A stretch of 64,000 bases of DNA from the NCBI RefSeq assembly GCF_014192285.1, contig NZ_JACHXQ010000007.1, positions 141,809 through 205,808 of the forward strand. The letters are read 5' to 3'. The stretch comes from Halomonas fontilapidosi. Its GTDB lineage: Bacteria; Pseudomonadota; Gammaproteobacteria; Pseudomonadales; Halomonadaceae. Both the position numbers and the translations under genes were made by a program. Of the stretch, positions 26,119-35,712 are shown in pieces. How positions within the stretch are numbered: the first letter of the stretch is position 1; every line of letters starts with the position of its first letter. The notes under the pieces were generated by a model. It saw nothing but the letters and a program-made list of their open reading frames with translations. It had not been told where the DNA came from and searched no databases.

Positions 26119-27212
26119 GACTCGGTGCTTCCCGGGTCGTCGTGACGCGGCTTGTCATGCCGCGCGCGCTCCAGGCGTTCCTGGCGCAGTGTTTCGCGCT
26201 CTTCGCGACGGGCGCGCTCGGACGCCTCCTGTTCGGCCTCGAAGTGGTCGTAGGCCTCGATAATGCGCTGCACCAGGGGGTGGCGTACCACGTCCTTGGC
26301 GGCGAAGTGGGTCACGCCGATGCCCGGCGTTTCCTTCAGCACCTCGAGCACCTGGATCAGTCCCGAGGTCTGGCCGCGGGGCAGGTCGACCTGGGTGACG
26401 TCACCGGTGATCACCGCCGTGGAGCCGAAACCGATGCGGGTCAGGAACATCTTCATCTGCTCTCGGGTGGTGTTCTGACTTTCATCGAGGATGATGAAGG
26501 CATTGTTGAGCGTGCGCCCGCGCATGTAGGCCAGCGGGGCGATCTCGATCACCTGGCGCTCGATCAGCTTGGCCACCTGCTCGAAACCGATCATCTCGTA
26601 CAGGGCGTCGTAGAGCGGGCGCAGGTAGGGGTCGATCTTCTGGGCCAGGTCGCCGGGCAGGAAGCCGAGCTTCTCGCCGGCTTCCACGGCCGGGCGCACC
26701 AGCAGGATGCGGCGCACCTCCTGCTGGTTGAGCGCCTCCACCGCCGCCGCCACGGCCAGATAGGTCTTGCCGGTACCCGCCGGGCCGATGCCGAAATTGA
26801 TGTCGTGGGCGCGGATGCTCTGCACGTAGCCCTGCTGGTTGAGGCCGCGAGGCTTGATCAGCGTGCGTGGGGTGCGCAGCAGCACCTCATCGTCCGGCTC
26901 GCCACCCTCTTCCTCGTCCAGTGCCTCGAGGCCGGACTCCTGCAGGAAGAGGTGAACGGTGTCCGGTTCCAGGTCGCTGGCCTCGGTCTCACGGTAGAGG
27001 TGTTCCAGCACATTGGCGGCCGCCTTGACGCGGGGTGTCGGGCCGGCAAGCTGGAAGATGTTGCCGCGATTGCGAAGCGTGATGCCCAGGCGCGACTCGA
27101 CCAGCTTGAGATGCTCGTCACGCTGGCCGCAGAGGTTGGCCAGGCGACGCGGGTCGTTGGGCTCGAGGTTCAGGGTGACGATACGATTGGCCGTGGAAGA
27201 TGGCTGGCTCAA
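26115..27212 (-). CDS. ybeZ: PhoH-family ATPase (YbeZ)
   Basis: A 365-residue P-loop protein (E. coli YbeZ 346). An N-terminal KH-like region (to about 90) leads to the PhoH core: Walker [12 protein letters not shown], followed by [32 protein letters not shown], Walker [18 protein letters not shown] and [13 protein letters not shown]. The C-terminus is a charged helix rich in Arg/Glu. It partners YbeY in rRNA processing. The start is uncertain: I choose TTG 27212, where the family-like sequence [19 protein letters not shown] begins; the frame also runs to a GTG at 27317 inside miaB. Confidence 0.92.
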   Translation of the reverse strand: MSQPSSTANRIVTLNLEPNDPRRLANLCGQRDEHLKLVESRLGITLRNRGNIFQLAGPTPRVKAAANVLEHLYRETEASDLEPDTVHLFLQESGLEALDEEEGGEPDDEVLLRTPRTLIKPRGLNQQGYVQSIRAHDINFGIGPAGTGKTYLAVAAAVEALNQQEVRRILLVRPAVEAGEKLGFLPGDLAQKIDPYLRPLYDALYEMIGFEQVAKLIERQVIEIAPLAYMRGRTLNNAFIILDESQNTTREQMKMFLTRIGFGSTAVITGDVTQVDLPRGQTSGLIQVLEVLKETPGIGVTHFAAKDVVRHPLVQRIIEAYDHFEAEQEASERARREERETLRQERLERARHDKPRHDDPGSTES

Positions 27213-27285
27213 GTCAGGGAAATCCGTGCTGAGTGAATGTGGGTTCAGCTTACTGCCCCGGCACTGGCCGGGGCAATCGTGGCAC

Positions 27286-28629
27286 TCAGAAGCGTGCGGG
27301 CGAGGCCAGCTCGCCACGCAGCGAGTTGGGCAGCGCCTCGCTGATCTCGACGTCGACGAAGTAGCCGATCAGCTCGACCGGATTGGCGGCCCGGAAGTTG
27401 ACCACGCGGTTGTTCTCGGTGCGCCCGGAGAGCTGGCCCGGATCCTTTGGCGAGAAGCCGGTGACCAGGATGCGCTGGGTGGTGCCCACCATGCGCCGGC
27501 TGATCTGCATGGCCTGTTGGTTGATGCGCTCCTGGAGAATCGCCAGGCGCTGCTTCTTGGTCGCTTCCGGCGTGTCATCCTCGAGGTTGGCGGCCGGCGT
27601 GCCGGGACGTGCCGAGTAGACAAAGCTGAAGGAGTGATCGAAGCCGATGCGGTGGATCAGGTCCATGGTGGCCTCGAAGTCCGCCTCGGTCTCGCCCGGG
27701 AAGCCGATGATGAAGTCCGAAGAGAAGCTGATGTCCGGGCGCAGGGCACGGATACGTTCCATCTTTTCCACATACGCCTCGACGGTGTGGCCACGCTTCA
27801 TGGCGGCGAGCACGCGATCCGAGCCGGCCTGCACCGGCAGATGCAGGTGGCTGACCAGCTCGGGGATCTCGCCGTAGGCTTCGATCAGGCTGTCGGAGAA
27901 CTCCACCGGGTGGGAGGTGGTGAAGCGGATCCGGTCGATGCCTTCCACGGCCGCCACGCAGCTGATCAGCTCGGCCAGATCGATCTCGTCCCCCAGCTGG
28001 TTTTCGCCTCGGTAGGCGTTGACGTTCTGGCCCAGCAGGTTGATCTCGCGCACGCCCTGGTCGGCGAGATGGATCACCTCGTCCATCACCGCCTCGAAGG
28101 GGCGTGAGACCTCTTCGCCGCGGGTATACGGCACCACGCAGAAGGTGCAGTACTTGGAGCAACCCTCCATCACCGAGACAAAGGCAGTGGCGCCGTCGGA
28201 GCTCGGTTTGGGGAGGTGATCGAACTTCTCGATCTCGGGAAAGGTGACGTCGACCACCGAGATCTGGTCCTGGCGTCGCGAGTCGAGCATTGAGGGCACC
28301 CGGTGCAGCGTCTGGGGCCCGAATACCATGTCGACATGCGGGGCGCGCTTGCGCAGCGCCTCGCCCTCCTGGCTGGCCACGCAGCCCCCTACGCCGATCA
28401 CCAGGTCGGGGTTGGCCTCCTTGAGCTTCTTCCAGCGCCCCAGCTGATGGAACACTTTCTCCTGGGCCTTCTCGCGGATAGAACAGGTGTTGAGCAGGAT
28501 GACATCGGCATCGCGCTCGTCGTCGGTGAGCTCGAGCTGGTGGGATTCGCCGAGCAGATCCGCCATGCGCGCGGAGTCGTACTCGTTCATCTGGCAGCCG
28601 TGTGTCTTGATGAAGAGTTTCTTCGCCAT
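27286..28629 (-). CDS. miaB: tRNA-2-methylthio-N6-dimethylallyladenosine synthase
   Basis: A 447-residue radical-SAM methylthiotransferase (E. coli 474) modifying A37 of tRNAs reading UNN codons. N-terminal cluster ligands Cys12, Cys49 and Cys83; the radical-SAM triad Cys157, Cys161, Cys164 in [16 protein letters not shown]; and a C-terminal TRAM domain (about 380-440, [26 protein letters not shown]). A TATAAT -10 box reading toward it lies at 28718-28723. It heads the miaB-ybeZ-ybeY-corC-lnt cluster. Confidence 0.97.
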   Translation of the reverse strand: MAKKLFIKTHGCQMNEYDSARMADLLGESHQLELTDDERDADVILLNTCSIREKAQEKVFHQLGRWKKLKEANPDLVIGVGGCVASQEGEALRKRAPHVDMVFGPQTLHRVPSMLDSRRQDQISVVDVTFPEIEKFDHLPKPSSDGATAFVSVMEGCSKYCTFCVVPYTRGEEVSRPFEAVMDEVIHLADQGVREINLLGQNVNAYRGENQLGDEIDLAELISCVAAVEGIDRIRFTTSHPVEFSDSLIEAYGEIPELVSHLHLPVQAGSDRVLAAMKRGHTVEAYVEKMERIRALRPDISFSSDFIIGFPGETEADFEATMDLIHRIGFDHSFSFVYSARPGTPAANLEDDTPEATKKQRLAILQERINQQAMQISRRMVGTTQRILVTGFSPKDPGQLSGRTENNRVVNFRAANPVELIGYFVDVEISEALPNSLRGELASPARF

Positions 28630-29024
28630 AAGAATAGGTCGCGGCAGATGGCGCGACGATGCACCGGTGGATGGACGTTGGCAGGTGACCGAACGGCCAC
28701 CTGGGACAGGACCAATAATTATACGCCCCGGCCGCCACCGGGGCCAGCGGTCGTCCGGCCCGTCTATGGTACGCTTGTGCCTTCAAGCAGCGGGCGCGGC
28801 GGCGCGCCCTGGTCAGAAAGTGACCGGCAGCGGCCAGGGGCGGTTGGCATGCCGGTTGCCGATGGCTTTCCAGCGGTTTTCCCGATGGTTGTCCACAGAC
28901 GCTGTGGGTAACCCGAGACCATGAATCACTGCACCGCTGCCGCGGCCGGCAGGGACGGCCGCAGGTGGCATGCCTCCCGCCACAGAGCCGCGACATGCGG
29001 GCATTGCACAGCCAGGACAACGGC
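28630..29024. promoter_or_regulatory. Divergent region between miaB and the SH3-domain gene
   Basis: 395 bases without a gene. On the minus strand TATAAT (plus-strand coordinates 28718-28723) is a likely miaB -10; no clear -35. On the plus strand there are two perfect 7-bp GC hairpins (GGGCGCG/CGCGCCC, 28792-28809; GCGGCCG/CGGCCGC, 28942-28962) and an inverted repeat CCACAG-ACG-CTGTGG within 28889-28911 flanked by TT/AA, so each arm resembles a DnaA box. No RNA gene is recognised. Confidence 0.45.
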
Positions 29025-29654
29025 ATGACGATACACAGACTCAAGATTCTGACAGTGGGTGTGGCACTCGCGACGCTCCCGACCCTGTTGCCCGCTCAGC
29101 AGGCGCCTGACGGCGCCGCCTGGGTGTCGGACGAACTGACGACATACGTGCGCAGCGGCCCCACCGATGGTTACCGGATCATTGGCACCCTGACGGCCGG
29201 CGAGCCGGTGACGGTACTGGAGACCAGCGGCGACTACAGCCGGGTGGAGGATGCCGACGGTGATGTCGTCTGGGTGCTCACCCGCGAGTTGCAGGAGGAT
29301 CCCAGCGCCCAGGAGCAATTGCCGTTGCTGGAAGCCCGGGTGGAAGCGCTGACCGAGGAGCTTTCCGGCATCAACGCCACCTGGGAGAAACGCACCGCAT
29401 CGATGACCGAGACTCTCGAGCTCCGTGAGCAGCGCATCGCCGAACTCGAGTCGCGCAATGCCGCGCTGGCCAGGGAGACCGATCAGTCGCGTGCCACCAT
29501 TCGTGAGCTCCAGGCCCGCCTGGATACCCAGGAGGAGGACCTGCTGATGCGCTACTTCATGTATGGTGGCGGCGTCGCCGGTGCCGGCCTGCTGGTGGGG
29601 CTGATCGTCCCGCACCTGCCGCGTCGTCGGCGCAAGCGCGATCGCTGGTTCTGA
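29025..29654 (+). CDS. TIGR04211-type SH3-domain membrane protein (YgiM-like)
   Basis: A 209-residue exported protein. Signal peptide (MTIHRLKILTVGVALATLPTLLPAQQ), bacterial SH3 domain at about 32-90 (WVSDELTTYVRSGPTDGYRIIGTLTAGEPVTVLE...YSRVEDADGDVVWVLTRELQ), a coiled coil at about 100-175 (LPLLEARVEALTEELSGI..., LREQRIAELESRNAAL), then one C-terminal membrane helix and a basic cytoplasmic tail (PRRRRKRDRWF). This architecture matches TIGR04211/YgiM proteins of unknown envelope function. ATG 29025 has AGGA upstream. Confidence 0.87.
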   Translation: MTIHRLKILTVGVALATLPTLLPAQQAPDGAAWVSDELTTYVRSGPTDGYRIIGTLTAGEPVTVLETSGDYSRVEDADGDVVWVLTRELQEDPSAQEQLPLLEARVEALTEELSGINATWEKRTASMTETLELREQRIAELESRNAALARETDQSRATIRELQARLDTQEEDLLMRYFMYGGGVAGAGLLVGLIVPHLPRRRRKRDRWF

Positions 29655-29673
29655 TGCCGCTAGGGCAGGGGGC

Positions 29674-30306
29674 ATGATGGCCAACGAATGGCTTGAGCGC
29701 TGGCGCGAGGGGCGCATCGGCTTTCACCGTGACCAACCGCATCCGGCGCTGGTTCGCCATTGGCCTGGCCTGGGCGTGCGGGCCGGCAGCAAGGTGCTGG
29801 TGCCGCTGTGTGGCAAGAGCCTGGACATGCGCTGGCTGGCGCGCCATGACCATCCTGTGCTGGGCATCGAGCTGGCCGGGCAGGCCATCGAGGCGTTCGT
29901 CGCCGAGGGCATGGGAGAGGTGGCCCGCTACCGCCAGGCTGGCTTCGACATCTGCCGCCAGGGCAGTGTGGAGCTATGGCACGGTGACTTCTTTCACTTC
30001 CATATCGAGCAGGCGGCGGAGGTCGGCGCCTTCTATGACCGTGCCGCCTTGATCGCCCTGCCGGCAGCCACCCGACAGCGCTATGCCTTCCACCTGGCCC
30101 AGCTGATTCCCCCCGGCGTTCGAGGGCTGCTGATCAGCCTGACGCGTGGCCCTGGTGGACCACCCTTCCATGTGTCGGCCGACGAGGTGCGCGAGCTGTT
30201 CGCCCCGAACTTTCGCGTGACCCACCTGGGGGACGGCGAGCCGGAACCCAATGGATTTCGCGAGAGCGCCTGGGCGCTGGAGCGCCGCGGCCCGCTGGCC
30301 TCCTAG
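29674..30306 (+). CDS. tpm: Thiopurine S-methyltransferase family protein
   Basis: A 210-residue SAM-dependent methyltransferase of the bacterial TPMT family. N-terminal WLERWREGRIGFHRDQPHPAL, motif I KVLVPLCGKSLDMRWLA and a second region AFYDRAALIALPAATRQRYAFHLAQLIPPG are family hallmarks. In pseudomonads the homologue methylates selenium and tellurium compounds; the natural substrate is uncertain. The stop overlaps the convergent YajG-like gene by four bases. ATG 29677 (second Met) is an alternative start. Confidence 0.93.
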   Translation: MMANEWLERWREGRIGFHRDQPHPALVRHWPGLGVRAGSKVLVPLCGKSLDMRWLARHDHPVLGIELAGQAIEAFVAEGMGEVARYRQAGFDICRQGSVELWHGDFFHFHIEQAAEVGAFYDRAALIALPAATRQRYAFHLAQLIPPGVRGLLISLTRGPGGPPFHVSADEVRELFAPNFRVTHLGDGEPEPNGFRESAWALERRGPLAS

Positions 30307-30893
30307 CGCGCCAGCAGGCGCCCCAGCTCCGGGTCGCGGAAGGCGCGGTCGAGACCGTCAGCGAGCAGCCCATTGACCATGCGGGTATTGGCCTCCTTGT
30401 CGGGGCGCACGGCATAGCTCTGGGTGCGGCGCGAGGTATAGGTGCCGGAATAGGTATCACCGTCGTTGATGGCTTCGGCGATCAGCACCGCCTCGAGCCT
30501 CGCCTCGTCGATGAGCGGGCGGCTCTCGCCACGCTCGTAGCCCAGGTGATCGAGGGTAAGCGTCAGGCTGGGGCGGTCCTCTGCGTGTTCGGTGGTGGGC
30601 GTAAAGCCCATCTCGCGCACGGCACGTTCCGCTTCTGCCTGCAGCCGCGGTACCAGTTGGTGGGCCTCGACGGTGATCACGGCCGTGGACATGGCACTGC
30701 CGGTGCGGGTGCCGATCACCTCGCTGTCGCGACCATCCACGGCCGTCACAGTGACCGCCTGACCGCTGCCGGTCTGTGGCACCGGCGCAGTGCGCTTGGG
30801 GTCGAGCTGCAGGTAGTGGGGGCTGGCACAGCCGGCCAGCCAGCCGCTGGCGAGAAGCAGGGCACAGGCGCCCAGAACGTGACGACGCTGCAT
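30303..30893 (-). CDS. YajG-family lipoprotein
   Basis: A 196-residue predicted lipoprotein: signal MQRRHVLGACALLLASGW with lipobox LAGC and lipidated Cys22. The mature protein follows the YajG pattern: YLQLDPKRTAPVPQTGSGQAVTVTAVDGR, TGSAMSTAVITVEAHQLVPRLQAEAERAVREMGF, and PSLTLTLDHLGYERG. Function unknown; E. coli YajG is an outer-membrane lipoprotein. The start is fixed by GGGAG eight bases upstream and by the signal peptide; the frame stays open far upstream across rpe antisense, which is not coding. Confidence 0.85.
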   Translation of the reverse strand: MQRRHVLGACALLLASGWLAGCASPHYLQLDPKRTAPVPQTGSGQAVTVTAVDGRDSEVIGTRTGSAMSTAVITVEAHQLVPRLQAEAERAVREMGFTPTTEHAEDRPSLTLTLDHLGYERGESRPLIDEARLEAVLIAEAINDGDTYSGTYTSRRTQSYAVRPDKEANTRMVNGLLADGLDRAFRDPELGRLLAR

Positions 30894-31025
30894 GGAAGGT
30901 CTCCCGAGGGTGGCAGGGCCCAGAGTATATCCCCCGGTCCTGGTGGCGGGAACCGATGGCGGGAACCGGTGGCGCTCCCGCCCCTTCGAGAGGTTACACT
31001 TCAGGGAGTGCCACAGGAGTCGCCC

Positions 31026-31451
31026 ATGATCCGAACCGCCACCCGTGAGGAGTTTCCGCAGCTTGTCGATATCTGGCTGCGTGCCTCGCAGCGCGCCCAT
31101 CCCTTCATCGCCGAGGCCTTCTGGAACGCACGGGCCGATGACATGGCGCGTCGCCGCCTGCCGGCTTGCAAGGTGCAGGTGCTGGAGGCCGGGCGACGCG
31201 TGATCGGCTTTTGTGCCATGCGCGGGGAGCACCTCGAGGCGCTGTTCATCGACCCCGAGGTGCAGAGCTTCGGGCATGGCTCTGGCCTCATGGCCCACGC
31301 CATGGCAGGTCATCGGCACATCACCCTGTGGGTCTATTCCCGTAACGTGCGCGCCGTCTCCTTCTACCGACGCCTGGGCTTCAGCGTCGTCGATGAGCGG
31401 GAGGACGCGGAGACCGGGGAGCAGGAGTCGTTCATGGCCTGGTCTCGCTGA
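31026..31451 (+). CDS. GNAT-family N-acetyltransferase (YjaB-like)
   Basis: A 141-residue single-domain acetyltransferase. The acetyl-CoA loop is seen as LFIDPEVQSFGHGSGLMAHAM (an R/Q-x-x-G-x-G/A variant), with N-terminal IRTATREEFPQLVDIWLRAS and C-terminal VYSRNVRAVSFYRRLGFSVVDE, the usual helix alpha-4 tail. The pattern FIAEAFWNAR...ALFIDP resembles E. coli YjaB. Substrate unknown. GGAG lies eight bases before ATG 31026. It is divergent from the YajG-like gene and precedes rpe. Confidence 0.85.
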   Translation: MIRTATREEFPQLVDIWLRASQRAHPFIAEAFWNARADDMARRRLPACKVQVLEAGRRVIGFCAMRGEHLEALFIDPEVQSFGHGSGLMAHAMAGHRHITLWVYSRNVRAVSFYRRLGFSVVDEREDAETGEQESFMAWSR

Positions 31452-31601
31452 CGACAGGGGGCATGGTCGCGAACGCGTATCCGTCTGCGCTGTGGGGTGG
31501 CGCGAACCGGCATGAGGGGTGAGGTCCTGACCCTCGCAGCGCTCTGGTAGAATGCCTCGCGATCGTGCCACTGCCTCCATACCCTGATGACGGATGACCC
31601 C

Positions 31602-32300
31602 ATGAACGACACGACCCGCGACTTCCTCATCGCGCCTTCCATCCTCTCCGCCGATTTCGCCCGGCTGGGCGCGGAAGTGGATGATGTCCTGGCCTCGGGC
31701 GCCGACATTGTCCACTTCGACGTGATGGACAACCATTACGTTCCGAACCTCACGATCGGGCCGATGGTCTGCGAAGCCCTGCGCAAGCACGGCGTGACGG
31801 CGCCCATCGACGCCCACCTGATGGTCAGGCCGGTGGACCGGCTGATCGGCGACTTCGCCGACGCGGGGGCCAGCTACATCACCTTCCACCCTGAGGCCTC
31901 TGACCATATCGACCGTTCGCTGCAGCTGATCCGTGACGCGGGCTGCCAGTCGGGCCTGGTCTTCAACCCGGCCACGCCGCTCTCCTACCTCGACTACGTG
32001 ATGGACAAGGTCGACATGATCCTGCTGATGAGCGTCAACCCGGGTTTCGGGGGGCAGTCGTTCATCCCCGGGACCCTGGACAAGCTGCACGAAGTGCGCC
32101 GCCGAATCGACGCGTCGGGTCGCCCGATCCGCCTGGAGATCGACGGCGGGGTCAAGGTGGATAATATCGCCGAGATCGCCCGGGCCGGCGCCGATACCTT
32201 CGTGGCCGGCTCGGCGGTATTCAAGGCGAGAAACGACGCGGATCCGAACCGCTACGACAGCGTGATGCGCGAGTTCCGCGATCGCCTGGCCCGGGCATAG
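31602..32300 (+). CDS. rpe: Ribulose-phosphate 3-epimerase
   Basis: A 232-residue TIM-barrel enzyme of the pentose phosphate pathway. [14 protein letters not shown], the metal site [17 protein letters not shown] (His38, Asp40), DAHLMV (His), [14 protein letters not shown] and the phosphate-binding [10 protein letters not shown] ... FVAGSAVF are all present. ATG 31602 has GGAT about nine bases upstream; ATG 31587 is in frame but without an RBS. A TAGAAT at 31548-31553 is a candidate -10. It begins the rpe-GIY-YIG-gph series ahead of the trp genes. Confidence 0.96.
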   Translation: MNDTTRDFLIAPSILSADFARLGAEVDDVLASGADIVHFDVMDNHYVPNLTIGPMVCEALRKHGVTAPIDAHLMVRPVDRLIGDFADAGASYITFHPEASDHIDRSLQLIRDAGCQSGLVFNPATPLSYLDYVMDKVDMILLMSVNPGFGGQSFIPGTLDKLHEVRRRIDASGRPIRLEIDGGVKVDNIAEIARAGADTFVAGSAVFKARNDADPNRYDSVMREFRDRLARA

Positions 32301-32305
32301 GCGCC

Positions 32306-32590
32306 GTGGAAGAGGCGGCTGCCGCTCCCCGTTGGCATCTCTATGTGGTGGAGACGGCGGGCGGTGCCCTGTATACCGGGATTACCACTGACGTGGCCCG
32401 ACGCCTGGCCGAGCATCGTGCCGGTCGAGGGGCCAAGGCGCTGCGCGGCAAGGGGCCGCTTAGCCTGTGCCATCACGAGCCGGTGGGCAGCCAGAGCGAG
32501 GCGCTGCGCCTCGAGGCCGAGATCAAGCGGCTTTCCGCCGCACGCAAGCGGGCCTGGCTGGCAGGCCGACAGGCCGGACGCGACGAGTGA
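32306..32590 (+). CDS. GIY-YIG domain protein (YhbQ-like)
   Basis: 94 residues comprising only the GIY-YIG nuclease-like module: [42 protein letters not shown], with the conserved Tyr pair (LYVV...LYTG), Arg in ARRLAEH and Glu in LEAEIKRLS. Stand-alone YhbQ/UPF0213 proteins are implicated in nucleic-acid damage responses but remain poorly defined. The start is GTG 32306, five bases after the rpe stop, so coupling is likely. It is inserted between rpe and gph, which are adjacent in many relatives. Confidence 0.87.
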   Translation: MEEAAAAPRWHLYVVETAGGALYTGITTDVARRLAEHRAGRGAKALRGKGPLSLCHHEPVGSQSEALRLEAEIKRLSAARKRAWLAGRQAGRDE

Positions 32591-32608
32591 GCAGCACAAG
32601 GAGAATAC

Positions 32609-33274
32609 ATGCACCCCATTCTTGACGGCATCGAGCTCGTCACCTTCGACCTGGACGGCACCCTGGTCGACTCCGTGCCGGACCTGGCCATGGCGGTGGA
32701 TGCCGCCCTGACCGACCTCGGTCTGCCGCCCCCGGGCGAGGCGAGGGTGCGTGACTGGGTGGGCAATGGCTCACTCAAGCTGATGGAGCGCGCCCTTGAA
32801 GACGCCCTTGGCCGGGTGTCCTCGGACGCCCTGCTGACCCGGGCCCATCAGGGCTTCCTCGACCACTATGCCCGCGACCCTAGCGCCCATACCCGGCTCT
32901 ATGGCGGCGTGCGTGAAGCGCTGGACGCGCTGCGCGACTGGGGCCTGCCCCTGGCGCTGGTGACCAACAAGCCGAGTGCCTTCATCGCACCGATCCTCGA
33001 GGCCCTGGGCCTGCAGGGGCATTTCGGCCTCTGCCTGGGGGGCGATAGCCTGGCGCAGAAGAAGCCCGATCCTGCGCCGCTGCGCCATGTAGCGGCCCAC
33101 TTCGGCGTCTTGCCCGCGGCCTGCCTGATGGTCGGTGATTCGCGCCATGACATCGAGGCCGGACGCGCCGCGGGGTTCCGGACGCTGGCCGTGCCCTACG
33201 GCTACAATCACGGCGAGCCGGTGCTCCTGAGCCGCCCCGACGCCGTGGTTGAATCGCTGTGGGAACTCGTTTAG
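32609..33274 (+). CDS. gph: Phosphoglycolate phosphatase
   Basis: A 221-residue HAD-superfamily phosphatase. Motif I FDLDGTLVDS (nucleophile Asp14, acid/base Asp16), motif II VTNKPS, motif III Lys in AQKKPDPAPL and motif IV MVGDSRHDIEAGRAAG. It removes phosphoglycolate, a by-product of DNA repair and oxygenase chemistry. CACAAGGAGAATAC gives a good ribosome-binding site before ATG 32609. The rpe-gph-trpE order supports the name. Confidence 0.94.
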   Translation: MHPILDGIELVTFDLDGTLVDSVPDLAMAVDAALTDLGLPPPGEARVRDWVGNGSLKLMERALEDALGRVSSDALLTRAHQGFLDHYARDPSAHTRLYGGVREALDALRDWGLPLALVTNKPSAFIAPILEALGLQGHFGLCLGGDSLAQKKPDPAPLRHVAAHFGVLPAACLMVGDSRHDIEAGRAAGFRTLAVPYGYNHGEPVLLSRPDAVVESLWELV

Positions 33275-33554
33275 TGTGATTCAATCCCTGCTATGACCAT
33301 GGCGAAACCGATAAGTTTTCGCTATTTCCCGGTGGCAGATCGTTTCGTCTTCGTTGGACCCGCCTCGATGGACAGTCGCATGACGCTGGTTGCTTCTCCA
33401 TGCCCCGCCGCCGGCCGCTGCCAGGCTCGCGTCGGTTCTCGTTCGCCCCGCGGCCTACGCGGCGACTGGCGATGGTGACGCTCGCTCCCTGACGCGGCTT
33501 CCCGGCCGTGATGCCTTTCACCATCGTCGTTCTTCCCTTAACGAGGACCCGGGC
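33275..33554 (+). promoter_or_regulatory. trpE upstream region with possible leader peptide and hairpin
   Basis: 280 bases between gph and trpE. A small ORF (33293-33478; later in-frame ATGs at 33368 and 33380) ends with Asp-Trp-Arg-Trp-stop, two Trp codons in the last three, as expected of an attenuator peptide. The bases around the last Trp and stop (CGATGGTGA, 33470-33478) pair perfectly with TCACCATCG (33518-33526), followed by a pyrimidine-rich stretch, 20 bases before the trpE start. A 6-bp hairpin GCGAAA/TTTCGC (33302-33322) may belong to gph. Attenuation is a hypothesis. Confidence 0.35.
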
Positions 33555-35045
33555 ATGATGACTCCCGAACGCTTCCGCCAGCTGGCCGACGCCGGCTACA
33601 ACCGCATCCCGGTCACCCGCGAGGTGCTGGCCGATCTCGATACACCGCTCTCCACCTATCTCAAGCTGGCCGACGAACCCTGGACCTTCCTGCTCGAGTC
33701 CGTCCAGGGCGGCGAGAAGTGGGGCCGCTACTCGATCATCGGACTGCCCTGTCGCGAGCGTCTCGAAATTCGCGGTTTCACCGTCAGCCATTTCGTCGAT
33801 GACGCGCTACATGGCGCCGCGGACGTCGAGGATCCGCTGGCCTGGATCGAGCAGTTCCAGACCCGCTTCAAGGTGCCGCGCCTCGATGACCAGCCGCGCT
33901 TCGACGGCGGCCTGGTGGGGTACTTCGGCTACGACACCATCCGCTATATCGAGCCGCGCCTGCGGAGCATCAAGAAGCCCGACCCGATCGGTGTACCGGA
34001 CATCCTGCTGATGGTCTGCAACGACCTGGTGGTGTTCGACAATCTGTCCGGGCGCCTGACGCTCTGGACGCATGCCGACCCCGCCGAGCCGGAGGCCTAC
34101 GCGCGCGCCCTGGACCGGCTGGAACGGCTGGAGATCCGCCTGCGCAGTGCCACTCTCAATACCATCAGTCCCGGCACCGGTCGCGCGGCGGTGGAGGAGG
34201 GGCACTTCACCTCGGGTTTCACCGAAGAGGGCTTCAAGGCGGCCGTGGAGACGATCAAGGAGTATGTGCTGGCCGGCGACGTCATGCAGTGCGTTCCCTC
34301 CCAGCGCATGTCGATCCCCTACCAGGCGCCGCCGCTGGACCTCTACCGCGCCCTGCGCAGCCTCAACCCCTCGCCCTACATGTTCTACCTGAACCTGGGT
34401 GATCATCAGGTGGCGGGCTCCTCGCCGGAGATCCTCACGCGGCTGGAAGACGGCGAAGTCACGGTGCGGCCCATCGCCGGCACGCGCAAGCGCGGCCACA
34501 GCGAGCAGGAGGACCGCGCCCTGGAGGCCGATCTGCTGGCCGATCCCAAGGAACTCGCCGAGCACCTGATGCTGATTGACCTGGGACGCAACGACGTCGG
34601 CCGCATCAGCGAGACCGGCTCGGTGGAGGTGACCAACCGGATGGTGGTCGAGCGCTACTCCCATGTGATGCACATCGTCTCCAACGTGGCGGGGCGCCTC
34701 AAGCCGGGCCTCTCCGCGATGGACGTGCTGCGCGCCACCTTTCCGGCGGGCACCGTGTCCGGCGCGCCCAAGTTCCGGGCACTCGAGATCATCGACGAGG
34801 TGGAGCCGGTCAAGCGTGGCGTCTACTCCGGCGCGGTGGGCTATCTCTCCTGGCACGGCAACATGGACACCGCCATCGCCATCCGCACGGCGGTGATCAA
34901 GGATGGCCAGCTGCACGTCCAGGCCGGGGCGGGCATCGTCGCCGACTCCGTGCCCGAGATGGAGTGGCAGGAGACGCTCAATAAGGGCCGCGCCCTGTTT
35001 CGTGCCGTGGCCATGGCCGAACGTGGCCTGGATAACCTCGAGTGA
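33555..35045 (+). CDS. trpE: Anthranilate synthase component I
   Basis: A 496-residue chorismate-utilising enzyme making anthranilate with TrpG. The LLES element near the N-terminus ([20 protein letters not shown]) is the tryptophan feedback site. The active site shows [11 protein letters not shown]: the Ala in PIAGT marks anthranilate synthase, against Lys in the pabB copy of this window (53351-54742). [20 protein letters not shown] and [14 protein letters not shown] complete the signature. The start (ATGATG at 33555) has GAGG about nine bases upstream; the frame extends to 33390 through the leader. Confidence 0.97.
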   Translation: MMTPERFRQLADAGYNRIPVTREVLADLDTPLSTYLKLADEPWTFLLESVQGGEKWGRYSIIGLPCRERLEIRGFTVSHFVDDALHGAADVEDPLAWIEQFQTRFKVPRLDDQPRFDGGLVGYFGYDTIRYIEPRLRSIKKPDPIGVPDILLMVCNDLVVFDNLSGRLTLWTHADPAEPEAYARALDRLERLEIRLRSATLNTISPGTGRAAVEEGHFTSGFTEEGFKAAVETIKEYVLAGDVMQCVPSQRMSIPYQAPPLDLYRALRSLNPSPYMFYLNLGDHQVAGSSPEILTRLEDGEVTVRPIAGTRKRGHSEQEDRALEADLLADPKELAEHLMLIDLGRNDVGRISETGSVEVTNRMVVERYSHVMHIVSNVAGRLKPGLSAMDVLRATFPAGTVSGAPKFRALEIIDEVEPVKRGVYSGAVGYLSWHGNMDTAIAIRTAVIKDGQLHVQAGAGIVADSVPEMEWQETLNKGRALFRAVAMAERGLDNLE

Positions 35046-35097
35046 CCCCTGATTCCTGTCGTCCGGCGCTGGCCGGGCGCGTGCCGGAGAGCCTGCC

Positions 35098-35682
35098 ATG
35101 TCCGTGCTGATGATCGACAATTACGACAGCTTCACCTTCAACGTGGTGCAGTACCTGGGGGAGTTGGGCGCCGAGGTGGTCACCCACCGTAACGACACCA
35201 TCACCCTGGAGGAGATCGAGGCCCTGGCGCCGAGCCATCTGGTGATCTCGCCGGGGCCCTGCACGCCCGACCAGGCCGGCATCTCCATGGCGGCCATCCA
35301 TCGTTTCGCCGGGCGGATTCCCGTGTTGGGCATCTGCCTGGGACACCAGGCCATCGGCCAGGTGTATGGTGGCAAGGTGGTCCGCGCGCCCCAGGTGATG
35401 CATGGCAAGACGTCGCGCATCCGCCATCTCGGCCAGGGCGTCTTCGCGGGCCTCGAGGACCCGCTGGAGGTGACGCGCTACCACTCGCTGGTGGTGGAGC
35501 GCGAGAGCCTGCCGGACTGCCTCGAGGTCACCGCCTGGTGTGACGACGATGATGTCACCCCGGGGCTGATCATGGGGTTGCGCCACCGGGAACTGGATGT
35601 CGAGGGGGTGCAGTTTCACCCGGAGTCGATCCTGACCCGCCAGGGCCACGAGCTGCTGGCCAACTTCCTGAAACGTCGCTGA
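35098..35682 (+). CDS. trpG: Anthranilate/aminodeoxychorismate synthase component II
   Basis: A 194-residue class I glutamine amidotransferase. [32 protein letters not shown], nucleophile Cys80 in [13 protein letters not shown], and the His/Glu pair in [10 protein letters not shown]. It supplies ammonia to TrpE and, being the only such subunit near trpE and pabB, may also serve PabB as in bacteria with a shared (amphibolic) subunit; that is inference. It lies 52 bases after trpE and 30 before trpD. Confidence 0.96.
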   Translation: MSVLMIDNYDSFTFNVVQYLGELGAEVVTHRNDTITLEEIEALAPSHLVISPGPCTPDQAGISMAAIHRFAGRIPVLGICLGHQAIGQVYGGKVVRAPQVMHGKTSRIRHLGQGVFAGLEDPLEVTRYHSLVVERESLPDCLEVTAWCDDDDVTPGLIMGLRHRELDVEGVQFHPESILTRQGHELLANFLKRR

Positions 35683-35712
35683 ACCGTGCCCATGCCAGAG
35701 GAGAGCAACGTC

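Noticed and set aside
30894..32090. Minus-strand frame continuous with the YajG-like gene, 595 codons in all
   Set aside because: The part upstream of 30893 is antisense to the GNAT and rpe genes; the lipoprotein signal and RBS fix the real start at 30893.
33400..33489. Arg-rich 29-codon ORF in another frame of the trpE leader
   Set aside because: No Trp codons, no RBS and no conserved feature; the frame ending in Trp-Arg-Trp is the only leader candidate worth noting.
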